From Chitinophaga polysaccharea (GTDB taxonomy: Bacteria; Bacteroidota; Bacteroidia; Chitinophagales; Chitinophagaceae): 64,000 nucleotides of DNA. Below are positions 1-8,898 of this stretch, in pieces; the first letter of the stretch is position 1, and every line of letters starts with the position of its first letter. Location of the stretch: the NCBI RefSeq assembly GCF_902150045.1, contig NZ_CABFVU010000001.1, positions 2,170,001 to 2,234,000 of the forward strand, written 5' to 3'. The notes beneath the pieces were generated by a model. It was not told the DNA's origin. It did not search any database and was given only the letters and a program-made list of their open reading frames with translations. The position numbers and the translations under genes were made by a program.

Positions 1-1
1 C

Positions 2-1618
2 AAAGATCCGGGGCACTCTACTACGTGGTTGTGGCAACTGGTAGCGATGGAATTGGGCCTGGCAATAATATCTGATGCACTGAGTCGCGCTATTTCACTG
101 TTGGATGGACTTTTGGGCGATCTGTTTGCCAACCACACCTCCGTAAAAATTATGGAACATGCTGCCCAACTAGACCTCGACCAGTTTGAAGATGCAGAAT
201 TCTATGATAAACTGGAACGCGCCCGGCAGCAAACCAGTGGCAGAACGGTGTTGCTGGCACAGGTGCTGAGCCAGGTGCAGGATATTATTACGATTGTTTT
301 TCTTGCAGCAGGGCTAGTGTTATTCAACCCATGGCTTATATTATTACTGCTGCTGGCAGTGATCCCGGCCTTCCTGAATGAGTCGCACTTCAACGACCTG
401 TATTACAAACTGGCCTGGGGCCAAACATCCGACAGGCGTGAACTGGATTATATCCGCTATCTCGGCGCCAGTGATGAAACCGCAAAAGAAGTGAAAGTGT
501 TTGATCTTTCCAATTTCCTGGTAGACCGTTTTAAGTTCATCTCCAATAAATTTTATACTGATAAAAAAGCGCTGCAGATCCGGGACTCCATCTGGGGTAC
601 CGTTTTCGCTATAGTAGGTGCAGCCGGATATTATGCCGCTTATGTGATCATTATCCTGCAAACGATCCACGGGCATCTAAGTATCGGCGACCTGGCTTTT
701 CTTGCGGGATCTTTCCGGCAGTTACGCACTACCTTCCAGGGCATCCTTATCCGGTTTTCCAGCGTTACACAGGGCGCTCTTTACCTGCGCGATTTGTTTG
801 AGTTTTTTGAGATACAGCCTAAAATGGTTCCCGTACCTCATCCGCGGGCATTTCCACGACCTATTCAACAGGGATTTACTTTCGAGGATGTGGGTTTTAA
901 ATATCTTAATTCCGATAAATGGGCCATCAGGCATCTTAGCTTCACGCTTCATCCCGGTGAAAAATTAGCGCTGGTAGGGGAGAATGGCGCTGGTAAAACC
1001 ACGCTTGTGAAACTATTGTCACGCCTCTACGATCCGGTAGAAGGCCATATTCTGCTCGATGGCATTGATCTCCGGGAATACGATCTGAAGGAATTGCGTA
1101 CGCAGGTAGGCGTTATATTCCAGGACTACCAGCGTTACCAGATGACGGTTTCGCAAAACATTGCCGTAGGCAACATTACCCAAAGCAATAACCTCCCGAT
1201 GATTGAAGATGCCGCCAGGCAAAGTCTTGCCTCCCCGCTTATAGAGAAAATGCCGCTCGGCTACGACCAGATGCTGGGCCGGCGCTTTAACCAGGGCATA
1301 GAGCTTTCCGGTGGCGAGTGGCAGAAGATAGCCCTGGCAAGGGCCTACATGAAAGATGCCCAATTGCTGATACTGGACGAGCCCACTTCTGCCCTGGATG
1401 CGCGGGCAGAATACAATGTATTTCTCCGTTTCGCGGATCTTACCCGCGATAAGACCGCAGTATTGATATCGCACCGGTTTTCTACAGTACGCATGGCTAA
1501 CCGTATCCTGGTACTGGAACGTGGTGCCCTTATTGAAATAGGGAGCCACGAAGAACTGCTTGCCCGCAAAGGGCGGTATGCCGAATTATTTGAGCTGCAG
1601 GCGGCCGGATATAAATAA
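2..1618 (+). CDS. ABC exporter, fused permease and ATPase (5' end outside window)
   Basis: This is a half-size ABC exporter of the MsbA/MdlB type. It uses ATP to move a substrate, probably lipid, peptide or drug, across the inner membrane. The frame is open from base 2 with no convincing start, so the N-terminus lies upstream. Hydrophobic helices cover about the first 260 residues. The nucleotide-binding domain follows, with Walker A GENGAGKTT near base 980, signature LSGGEWQK near 1310, Walker B LLILDEPTSALD near 1370 and the H-loop histidine in LISHRFS. All catalytic motifs look intact. The substrate cannot be read from the sequence and there is no operon partner in the window. Confidence 0.9.
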   Translation, partial: KDPGHSTTWLWQLVAMELGLAIISDALSRAISLLDGLLGDLFANHTSVKIMEHAAQLDLDQFEDAEFYDKLERARQQTSGRTVLLAQVLSQVQDIITIVFLAAGLVLFNPWLILLLLLAVIPAFLNESHFNDLYYKLAWGQTSDRRELDYIRYLGASDETAKEVKVFDLSNFLVDRFKFISNKFYTDKKALQIRDSIWGTVFAIVGAAGYYAAYVIIILQTIHGHLSIGDLAFLAGSFRQLRTTFQGILIRFSSVTQGALYLRDLFEFFEIQPKMVPVPHPRAFPRPIQQGFTFEDVGFKYLNSDKWAIRHLSFTLHPGEKLALVGENGAGKTTLVKLLSRLYDPVEGHILLDGIDLREYDLKELRTQVGVIFQDYQRYQMTVSQNIAVGNITQSNNLPMIEDAARQSLASPLIEKMPLGYDQMLGRRFNQGIELSGGEWQKIALARAYMKDAQLLILDEPTSALDARAEYNVFLRFADLTRDKTAVLISHRFSTVRMANRILVLERGALIEIGSHEELLARKGRYAELFELQAAGYK

Positions 1619-1682
1619 GTAAATATGGGGCGCGGAGCTTCGCTTAAACGATCTCCGGCCTTCATCAGGTAACCAAATAAAA

Positions 1683-1711
1683 AAGGGTGTATCTAATTTT
1701 GATACACCCTT
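1683..1711. terminator. Bidirectional intrinsic terminator
   Basis: An 11-bp perfect stem (AAGGGTGTATC / GATACACCCTT) encloses a 7-nt loop, with A-rich and T-rich flanks. It lies between the convergent ABC gene and the anti-sigma gene and probably ends both transcripts. Confidence 0.75.
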
Positions 1712-1767
1712 CTATAAAACCTATGGCGGAAAGAAGAGGTAATCCCTCTTTCCTTATCTGACGCGGC

Positions 1768-2139
1768 TCAGCGGCTGATACCCCTATTATCTGTTTTTTT
1801 ATCTGCCGGCGGTGCCTCGCGGAGATAGCACCATTTTAAGGTAATGGCCAGCAGTAACATGATCAACGTAGCAACAACACCCACCCAGGGAACCTGTTTC
1901 TTTTCCTTACGTGCAGCTTCAATCTTTTTCCAGGCCCGCTGCGGATGGAACCTGCTTATCTGTCGCAATTCTTCTTTTAAGGTAGCTTCCTTTGTCAGCT
2001 CCGCAAATAACAACCGGTTCTCTTCGCTGGCAGCTATCCATGCCTCTAACTCCTCACTCTCTTCAGTTGAAAGCGTGTTTTCCCAGTACTTTACTATTAG
2101 CCGGGCTCCGTATTGATATGACTCAAGATCATTCTGCAA
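1768..2139 (-). CDS. Short FecR-type anti-sigma factor lacking the periplasmic domain
   Basis: The first ~70 residues resemble the cytoplasmic sigma-binding N-terminus of Bacteroidota FecR-family anti-sigma factors (LIVKYWENTLSTEE, then ELEAWIAASEENRLLF). One membrane helix follows at about residues 84-104. The protein then ends about 20 residues later. Family members are normally 300-400 residues with a periplasmic FecR domain that senses a TonB-dependent receptor, so this one is either truncated or a natural minimal form. It overlaps the 3' end of the upstream sigma gene by 11 bp, which indicates co-translation. No SusC/TonB receptor follows. The pairing is clear; what it senses is unknown. 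Confidence 0.75.
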   Translation of the reverse strand: MQNDLESYQYGARLIVKYWENTLSTEESEELEAWIAASEENRLLFAELTKEATLKEELRQISRFHPQRAWKKIEAARKEKKQVPWVGVVATLIMLLLAITLKWCYLREAPPADKKTDNRGISR

Positions 2140-2614
2140 TGGAAAGAAAAAAATTTAATACGAGAAAAGTTTCCGGTTTTAATCGCCAATGTAATAATTC
2201 CAATGCACGCATTTTTTGTGTTTTCACCCAGCTTAGCGGCATTGCCATTTCTGCTGCGATCTCTTCGTTCTTCAGCTCTTCCACATAACTCAGCTTGAAA
2301 ACTTTACTACAGCCTTCCGGCAGCGCAGCGATAGCCCGGTTTATTTCCCCGCCTACCTCTGCCTTTATAACGGCTGTTTTAACAGCTGCAGTATGTTGGT
2401 TGCAGGCATTCAGCACTTCTTTGTACAGGTAAGTTTTAATTGCGGGAAAATCGTCATCTTCCTGCTCATAATTTACGAACACTTTTTGAACGATATCCTC
2501 CGCCATGGCGGGATTGGCAATTAAAAGAGTGGCAAACCGGCAAAGGCGCACGTATAGCAGGTCAAATACTGACTTAAGTTGGAGGTGAGATTGTTTTGGA
2601 CGGTGCGTGGACAT
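2129..2614 (-). CDS. ECF RNA polymerase sigma factor
   Basis: A sigma-70 family factor of the extracytoplasmic-function type (161 aa). Region 2 is seen in LYVRLCRFATLLIANPAMAE followed by DIVQKVF. Region 4 is seen in ALPEGCSKVFKLSYVEELKN, followed by a helix-turn-helix ending in WVKTQKMRALELL. The ATG at 2614 was chosen over a TTG at 2650 because similarity begins about there and ATG is preferred. It overlaps the anti-sigma gene, so it is probably held inactive by it. The regulon cannot be deduced here, because the usual SusCD partner is absent from the window. Confidence 0.85.
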   Translation of the reverse strand: MSTHRPKQSHLQLKSVFDLLYVRLCRFATLLIANPAMAEDIVQKVFVNYEQEDDDFPAIKTYLYKEVLNACNQHTAAVKTAVIKAEVGGEINRAIAALPEGCSKVFKLSYVEELKNEEIAAEMAMPLSWVKTQKMRALELLHWRLKPETFLVLNFFLSIAE

Positions 2615-2765
2615 TATGGTAAAAATAGGGAGAAAAGAGGGGATTAGCAAAGGGGGGAGACATTTATAAACAATTAATTGGCTGTCAACTTCGTAATTAA
2701 TTCTATACTTTATTATTTAGTTATAGTAATTTTATTTGCATTTAAATGTCGCAAACGTCAATCTG

Positions 2766-3182
2766 ATGACAGATGTCCACAATAAGGCAACCCGCAGTTA
2801 TAATATGAGCCAGATAAAGGGGAAAGACACAAAACCCGAGATACTGGTTCGTAAATATCTCCATTCAAAAGGATTTCGTTATAGATTACATGTAAAAACC
2901 CTCCCAGGTAAGCCAGACCTTGTTCTTACTAAATATAGAACAGCAATTTTTATCAATGGTTGTTTCTGGCACGGGCATAGTAATTGCAGATACTTTGTAG
3001 TCCCTAAAACTAGGACTAATTGGTGGTTAGAAAAGATTAACAAAAACATAGACAATGATAATAATGCTATTGCAGCTCTACATCAACAGGGATGGAAAGT
3101 AATCATCATCTGGGAATGTGAACTAAAAAAAACGAAAATGGCAAACCTCTTTGAGCAATTAATTGAAAAAATAAAAAACTAA
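2766..3182 (+). CDS. vsr: Very short patch repair (Vsr) mismatch endonuclease
   Basis: Vsr endonucleases nick DNA 5' of the T in T:G mismatches that arise when 5-methylcytosine deaminates, so they accompany C5 methyltransferases. Family landmarks are RSYNMSQIKGKDTKPE, then KPDLVLTKYRTAIFINGCFW with the catalytic Asp, then HGHSNC and a C-terminal core with WKVIIIWECEL. The ATG at 2766 fits the family N-terminus (TRSYNMS follows closely) better than a TTG 30 bp upstream. At 138 aa it is normal size. The methyltransferase gene starts 57 bp downstream, so the pair probably forms one operon. It is first in an AT-rich six-gene defence island. Confidence 0.93.
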   Translation: MTDVHNKATRSYNMSQIKGKDTKPEILVRKYLHSKGFRYRLHVKTLPGKPDLVLTKYRTAIFINGCFWHGHSNCRYFVVPKTRTNWWLEKINKNIDNDNNAIAALHQQGWKVIIIWECELKKTKMANLFEQLIEKIKN

Positions 3183-3239
3183 TTTTTTTAGTAAAGAAAA
3201 TTATTGTTAATTGCGTCAAAATGTCAAAAACAGACCCAG

Positions 3240-4520
3240 ATGAGTGAATTCGCAGAATTATTAGAAGGTTCAGGATTATCCTGCAAGGATGCCGCAGAGA
3301 AATATGCGGTAAGCCTCAGGACGGTTTATAGATGGCAAAAAGGATCATCATCCCCTAATCCATTAATTATCAGAGACTTAAAAGAGATAGTAAGGGCTGC
3401 CAATATGGTTGCTCCCCCTCCCGTTCAAAATCCATTTACATTTATTGACCTCTTTGCTGGAATCGGCGGCTTTCGAAAAGCTTTTGAATCTATAAATGGC
3501 ACATGCCTCTTTACAAGTGAGTGGGATAAATCATGCCGGATCACTTATCAGGCAAACTATGCCTGTGACCATCCTGTTGTCGGTGATATCCGCGAATATA
3601 CAAATAGCCCGGAAGCCTTAGACAGAATTCCGAGGCATGATTTTTTGGTTGGTGGTTTTCCGTGTCAACCATTTTCTCTTGCTGGTGTTTCTAAGAAAAA
3701 CTCTCTTGGACGTGCACACGGATTCAAGGATAAAACGCAAGGAACACTGTTTTTTGATTTGGCGCAGATCATAGAGCATCATAGACCTGCTGGCTTTTTA
3801 CTTGAAAACGTAAAGAATCTAAAAAGTCATGACAAAGGAAGAACATTTGATATAATATGCAAAACGCTCACGGAGGAATTGGGCTATAAAATTGATTATA
3901 GAGTTATAGACGGAAAAAGCTGGGTGCCTCAACACAGAGAGCGGGTTTTTATAGCTGGTTTTCGCGAAGATGTAGGCTTTAAATTCGATGACTTTCTTAT
4001 TCCATCTACTACTGATGGGCCAAAACTTGGTTCCATATTGCATAAACCTGGAGAAATGTCAGAAGACTCATCCCCATATACCATAGGAGATGGCATCGTA
4101 GCCGAAAAGTATACTCTATCTGAAAAACTATGGTCATACCTAAAGGGATACAAAGAAAAACACACCGCTAAAGGAAATGGTTTTGGATTCAGTGTTTTTG
4201 GCCCAACTGATGTCACCCGTACTCTTTCTGCCAGATATCATAAGGACGGATCAGAAATACTTATCCATCAAAATGGTATGAGGCCCAGGAGATTAACTCC
4301 AAGGGAATGTGCAAGACTAATGGGGTTTGATTTACCGAATGAATCGAATTTTAAAATTCCTGTTTCTGATACTCAAGCTTATCGCCAATTTGGTAATTCT
4401 GTCGTTGTACCGGCAGCAAAAGCCATAGCCGAATTTATAAGACCCTATCTCCTTCGTGTAATGCGTGCCAATGATCCACAAATGTTGATTCCATTCGATC
4501 ATCCGGAAACAGTAATTTAA
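3240..4520 (+). CDS. DNA (cytosine-5) methyltransferase with N-terminal HTH
   Basis: The modification enzyme of a type II system transfers a methyl group from SAM to C5 of cytosine. Conserved motifs appear in order: I (DLFAGIGGF, about residues 70-78), IV (GFPCQPFS, catalytic Cys, about 139-146), VI (ENVKNL), VIII (QHRERVFIAGF) and X (QFGNSVVVP). The first ~45 residues form a helix-turn-helix (CKDAAEKYAVSLRTVYRWQ). In EcoRII/SsoII-type methyltransferases such an N-terminal segment can repress the enzyme's own operon. That fits the absence of a separate control protein, but is inferred. The ATG at 3240 was chosen because it precedes the HTH. Partner Vsr and an EcoRII-type nuclease suggest a CCWGG- or CCNGG-like target. 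Confidence 0.93.
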   Translation: MSEFAELLEGSGLSCKDAAEKYAVSLRTVYRWQKGSSSPNPLIIRDLKEIVRAANMVAPPPVQNPFTFIDLFAGIGGFRKAFESINGTCLFTSEWDKSCRITYQANYACDHPVVGDIREYTNSPEALDRIPRHDFLVGGFPCQPFSLAGVSKKNSLGRAHGFKDKTQGTLFFDLAQIIEHHRPAGFLLENVKNLKSHDKGRTFDIICKTLTEELGYKIDYRVIDGKSWVPQHRERVFIAGFREDVGFKFDDFLIPSTTDGPKLGSILHKPGEMSEDSSPYTIGDGIVAEKYTLSEKLWSYLKGYKEKHTAKGNGFGFSVFGPTDVTRTLSARYHKDGSEILIHQNGMRPRRLTPRECARLMGFDLPNESNFKIPVSDTQAYRQFGNSVVVPAAKAIAEFIRPYLLRVMRANDPQMLIPFDHPETVI

Positions 4521-4524
4521 ATTC

Positions 4525-5778
4525 ATGAGAATCGGTCATCTATCTCAGTATTTTGAAATCGTTGTTGCTAAAACACTTCGGTCAGTAGAAGTGATCCAGT
4601 CAAAATCCACGCAACATGAATATAACGGTACAAAGGAACTAAAAAGACTTATCCGAACAACTGAGGATAGAAAATTTAGTTGTCGCTATATATGGCTAGG
4701 AGAAGAAAATGAAAGCCTTGCAGCAGACGGGGAGGTAAAATGGTATAACGCTAGAATAAATAAGCCCAATAGAAGCCCCGAATACAGGTTATACTTTAAA
4801 AACAATGAAGTTACCCAAAAAGCAAAGGAAGGAGATATTATGTTTGTTGCACGTAAAACAAACGACACCCTCTTAATAATTATAAGCCCCCCCACAAGTA
4901 CAGCTGTGAATCAATTATACTGGCTCTTTAATTTAACTCCCCCTGAAGGAAATCTTTTTACCTTATCGGATATTTATTCATCTAAAGACAGATCCATTGA
5001 TTTTTCTGCAAGATTTATTTTAGAGGAGATAGGCGTGGAGATTGAGGAGCCAGAAGAAGAAATAATTAATAGGTTAGTAGCAAAATTTTCGGGCAATTTA
5101 CCTTCAACCACTGAATTTTCACATTATGCACGTCAAACATTACCTATAGCAGTCAATCTTAGAGAAGATCCAGATCATGCACTATTGCAATTCATGAACT
5201 GGGAAGAAAAGCTATTTAAGTGCATAGAGAAAAATAACATAGCAGATCGCTTGCGGCTAGGATTCATGGTTGAAGGCCAGGCCCCAGATGTAGAAGGTTT
5301 TATAAACTATTCATTAAGCATACAAAATCGTAGAAAAGCGCGGGCTGGAAGTGCATTTGAAGAACACATAAAGTATATTTTCGACACTCTTAATATTTCC
5401 TTTTCCAGAGGTAAAAGAACCGAAAATAAGTCAAAACCAGACTTTCTTTTCCCAGATGTAAGGTATTATCACACCCCTGCATATCCATCAGAATTATTGA
5501 CCATGCTAGGCGCAAAAACATCTCTCAAAGATAGATGGAGGCAAGTTCTATCCGAAGCAGCAAGAATTTCACATAAACATCTTCTGACATTAGAACCTGG
5601 AATCAGCGAAGACCAAACTGCAGAAATGCGCTCCCGGAATCTCCAACTAGTTGTTCCATACGAAATTCACCAAACATTCACCGATACCCAGCGTAGCGAG
5701 CTTTTAACCTTAAAAGATTTCGTGAATCTGATTTTAAGAAAACAAATTATGAGTTCTGAATTGGGATATACATTATAA
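4525..5778 (+). CDS. Type II restriction endonuclease with EcoRII-type catalytic domain
   Basis: Residues ~268-400 align by eye with the EcoRII catalytic domain: RRKARAGSAFEEH, KPDFLFP (Asp306), AKTSLKDRWRQVL (Lys331), then RNLQLVVPYEIH. These match the PD-(D/E)XK residues of EcoRII. The N-terminal ~150 residues do not carry the SNDxGxTGGHQxGxYIP hallmark of the EcoRII effector domain; that hallmark is on the next protein, encoded from 6125. A motif RSPEYRL (about 83-89) within a beta-rich stretch recalls the recognition segment of that fold, so a diverged pseudobarrel is possible. The gene starts 4 bp after the methyltransferase stop. It is about the length of EcoRII (~400 aa). Confidence 0.9.
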   Translation: MRIGHLSQYFEIVVAKTLRSVEVIQSKSTQHEYNGTKELKRLIRTTEDRKFSCRYIWLGEENESLAADGEVKWYNARINKPNRSPEYRLYFKNNEVTQKAKEGDIMFVARKTNDTLLIIISPPTSTAVNQLYWLFNLTPPEGNLFTLSDIYSSKDRSIDFSARFILEEIGVEIEEPEEEIINRLVAKFSGNLPSTTEFSHYARQTLPIAVNLREDPDHALLQFMNWEEKLFKCIEKNNIADRLRLGFMVEGQAPDVEGFINYSLSIQNRRKARAGSAFEEHIKYIFDTLNISFSRGKRTENKSKPDFLFPDVRYYHTPAYPSELLTMLGAKTSLKDRWRQVLSEAARISHKHLLTLEPGISEDQTAEMRSRNLQLVVPYEIHQTFTDTQRSELLTLKDFVNLILRKQIMSSELGYTL

Positions 5779-6124
5779 TTAAAAAGTAATTTACTCCGAT
5801 TGGTCATACATTAATAAGCACACCCCAAAAAATTAGTACCTAGAATCTTACTAATCCGAATCTCATACGCTAGAAAACTTGAAAAATGATGGCAACGCCT
5901 AAGATTATTTTAGTTATGAGTCTCAAAGAGGCATTTGGACGTGCGGGATGTTTACCTTTTGTCTAAAAGAAAGAAATTTTATTTTTATTAGACCCTATAT
6001 TCATGATATTAAGCTTTATACATGAACATTTGCGTAAGAGGTAAAATAAATGTTTTGAAAACATGCTCTGCTTTTTTTAATATATAAATCTTATTTTCGG
6101 ATTCTATAACTATAACTTCGAATT
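5779..6124 (+). other. Intergenic gap, probable promoter region for the ATPase module
   Basis: 346 bp of very AT-rich DNA with no convincing ORF. A possible promoter for the downstream gene is TTTTG near 6053 with TATATAAAT about 25 bp further on, which matches the Bacteroidota pattern poorly. The gap suggests the ATPase-receiver-MBL module can be transcribed separately from vsr, methyltransferase and nuclease. Confidence 0.4.
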
Positions 6125-8896
6125 ATGACCGAACTGCAGGGTGCCATAGCTGCTGTAAACTCAGGTATACTGAGCTTCTGTAAATTTGTTTCTTCAAATG
6201 ACGCCGGGACGACAGGTGGGCATCAGGCAGGATTATATATTCCCCGTAATTCTATACCATTACTTTTCAACAAGCCCGGAGTAAAAGGACAACAGTTAGA
6301 GAAATGGGTAGATATTACCTGGTGGAATGGAGATACCAAAGCGTGCCGTTTTATTTATTATGGTCGTAAAACGCGTAACGAATACAGGATTACAAACCTC
6401 GGCAGAACCTTTAATGAAGACGATCTAGTAATCATCGTAAAACTGGAAGAAACAAAATATGCTGGATTTTGTCTTACAAACCCCGACGACAAACAATATT
6501 TCCTTCAAACTTTCGGACTTAGCAGAAAAGATACAAATAATCTGTTGCCAAGTAATCAGACTGATTCACCTTTTAGCAAAACTGAAAATCTACTAACACC
6601 CCTTGGAAACGAGAGTTATTTAGTCCCTGATACTGTGGAAGATACGGATATAGACGCTCTCATTCCAACAGGGTACCAAGAGAAAATCATTAGTTTCAGG
6701 CCCAAAGCCCATATCCTTATTTTACTGGGAGAAGAGCTCATAAAAAATCCGGTCATGGCAATTTATGAACTAATAAAAAATGGATATGATGCTGATGCAA
6801 AATCTGTAGAAGTAAATTTCAAAAATATAGAAAATCTTGAGGAAGCCACAATCATTGTAAAAGATACAGGCACCGGTATTACTGAAGAAGTGCTGGAAAA
6901 CGTCTGGTTCGAGCCTGGCAGTGATTTTCGAAAACCAATTAGCGAAGAAGGAATAAGAGTTATAAAAAGAAGTCCCCTTTTTAAACGGATTCCAATGGGA
7001 GAAAAGGGTGTTGGCCGGTTTGCAGTACATAAGCTAGGGAACAAGATCAGAATGTACTCAAGGCCAGCAATAATTCATACAGATAATAATGAAAATATTA
7101 TCAGTAAAGAGTTACTTGATTATGAGCTTATTGTTGATATTGATTGGAGAAGGTTTTCTCAAAGCAGATATCTTGAAGATGTTAATATAACTTGGTATAA
7201 AAACCGAAACAAAGAAAATTTCAGGTTTAAAAACGACTCAGGAACATATATAGAGATAAGCGATCTAAAAGAAGAGTGGACGAGAGGGATGGCCAGACAA
7301 CTTAAGCGGAACACAATCTCTATGTTGTCTCCTAAAAATGATCCTAGCAAGTTCAAAATTGATCTCAACTTTAATAATAACTGGCTGGATCATTTCCCCG
7401 AAACGGAACAGATTCTGCAATCAGCCCCCTATAAGTTGGCCGTACTGATAGACGAAAACTATAAAATGACCTTTGAGTACAGTTTTCTATTAAAGAATAA
7501 TCCACAGATTGGCAATAGAGATATTAATGAACAAACAACAGATTCAATAGATAAAGCAAAATATGAAAGAAATATCAAGCAGGAGCTAAAGCCATTTTTT
7601 GAAAGCTCCTTCAGGGATAAGGGCTATGAGCCAAATTTACTTAAGGAAATGATCGAAAAATACTTATCTCATCCAATGCCTTATGGTAATCTGATGCTTG
7701 AAATATACTCGTTTGATCTTGACGCGGAATCTCTCAGAGATACAACTGACTCAGCAAGATTAGTGAGAGAGTTATTGAAGGATCATGCCGGTATAAAGGT
7801 TTTTAAAGGAGACTTGCGTGTATATGATTATGGAGATCCTGGTAATGACTGGCTGGGACTCGATTTGAAACGCATACAGAACAAGGAGTGGTTTTCTAAT
7901 AATCAAAATATTGGATATATTTATATGGATCCGGCTACTTCTGGGGCGTTAATTGAAAAAACTAATAGAGAGGGATTTATTGAAAATGATGCTTATAATC
8001 ACTTTAGAGTTATATTAGATTTTATTCTTACTCAATTTAGTGCTGAACGGCAATCCGATCGCCAAAAATGGTTAAGATTTAATAAATCGGGCCCCCAGGA
8101 ATCCTTTGAGTCACGTATATCTGCGTTAAAGAGTTTAATACTAAAATTGGAATTACAGCAGATACAAAAACAAGAGCTAATAACTGAAACGGAAAAAGTA
8201 GAAGAAAGATATGAACAAGACCGAAATAACTTGTTAATACCAGCCGGTGTGGGAATGACAGCATCATTTGCCATGCATGAAATTGAAAAGCTCGTACCGA
8301 GAATGCAAGAGAGCATTCGCGAAATGCCCGTGGACATAAAAAAAATGCGTGGACAAATGGACGAACTCAATGATTATGTTCAAGGAATCCTATCTGTGCT
8401 GAAAAAAGGAGGCAATAAAGAGATATCACTTCGTGAAGTGATTAATCAGGCAATAAAAAATTATACTACAAGATTAAGTGATCATAAAATTGCTGTAGAA
8501 GCTAATATTAGTGACAATGCAGATAAAATAATTGCGGATAAACGAGTATTGATTACTATAATAATGAATCTTTTAGATAATAGTCTGTATTGGTTAGGGA
8601 CTGTATACAGGCAGCAAAGCGGTATTTACATATCAACCGCTCGGGAAGGGAACATTACTTCAGTTCTTGTGGTTGATAATGGCCCTGGGTTTAAAGATAA
8701 AACAGAAGATGTTGTATTACCCTTTTTCTCAAGAAAAAAGGATGGCATAGGGATAGGCTTATATTTGATAGATACAATTATGATTCAGTTTGGGAAACTA
8801 AATATCATTCATGATAAAGAAATATTAAGAACAAGAGGAGTTCCCGAAATGTATGATGGCGCTGCAGTGGAATTAATATTCAATAAAAAAGTATAA
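6125..8896 (+). CDS. EcoRII-N-like DNA-recognition domain fused to tandem GHKL ATPases
   Basis: Residues 1-~150 carry the hallmark of the EcoRII N-terminal effector-binding domain: SNDAGTTGGHQAGLYIP (24-40) and KTRNEYR (82-88). The latter corresponds to the EcoRII DNA-reading segment KTRNEKR. The second part is a GHKL ATPase of the Hsp90/MutL/MORC kind: N-box ELIKNGYDAD (215-224), KDTGTGI (246-252) and lid GEKGVGRFA (292-300). The C-terminal ~250 residues look like a histidine kinase: H-box-like FAMHEIEKLVP (His718), then NLLDNS (Asn819), VDNGPGF and GIGIGLYL. No membrane segment is present. The next gene encodes a receiver-like protein. Inference: DNA-bound recognition drives an ATP-dependent phospho-signal. 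I know no named system with this architecture. Confidence 0.85.
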   Translation: MTELQGAIAAVNSGILSFCKFVSSNDAGTTGGHQAGLYIPRNSIPLLFNKPGVKGQQLEKWVDITWWNGDTKACRFIYYGRKTRNEYRITNLGRTFNEDDLVIIVKLEETKYAGFCLTNPDDKQYFLQTFGLSRKDTNNLLPSNQTDSPFSKTENLLTPLGNESYLVPDTVEDTDIDALIPTGYQEKIISFRPKAHILILLGEELIKNPVMAIYELIKNGYDADAKSVEVNFKNIENLEEATIIVKDTGTGITEEVLENVWFEPGSDFRKPISEEGIRVIKRSPLFKRIPMGEKGVGRFAVHKLGNKIRMYSRPAIIHTDNNENIISKELLDYELIVDIDWRRFSQSRYLEDVNITWYKNRNKENFRFKNDSGTYIEISDLKEEWTRGMARQLKRNTISMLSPKNDPSKFKIDLNFNNNWLDHFPETEQILQSAPYKLAVLIDENYKMTFEYSFLLKNNPQIGNRDINEQTTDSIDKAKYERNIKQELKPFFESSFRDKGYEPNLLKEMIEKYLSHPMPYGNLMLEIYSFDLDAESLRDTTDSARLVRELLKDHAGIKVFKGDLRVYDYGDPGNDWLGLDLKRIQNKEWFSNNQNIGYIYMDPATSGALIEKTNREGFIENDAYNHFRVILDFILTQFSAERQSDRQKWLRFNKSGPQESFESRISALKSLILKLELQQIQKQELITETEKVEERYEQDRNNLLIPAGVGMTASFAMHEIEKLVPRMQESIREMPVDIKKMRGQMDELNDYVQGILSVLKKGGNKEISLREVINQAIKNYTTRLSDHKIAVEANISDNADKIIADKRVLITIIMNLLDNSLYWLGTVYRQQSGIYISTAREGNITSVLVVDNGPGFKDKTEDVVLPFFSRKKDGIGIGLYLIDTIMIQFGKLNIIHDKEILRTRGVPEMYDGAAVELIFNKKV

Positions 8897-8898
8897 AT

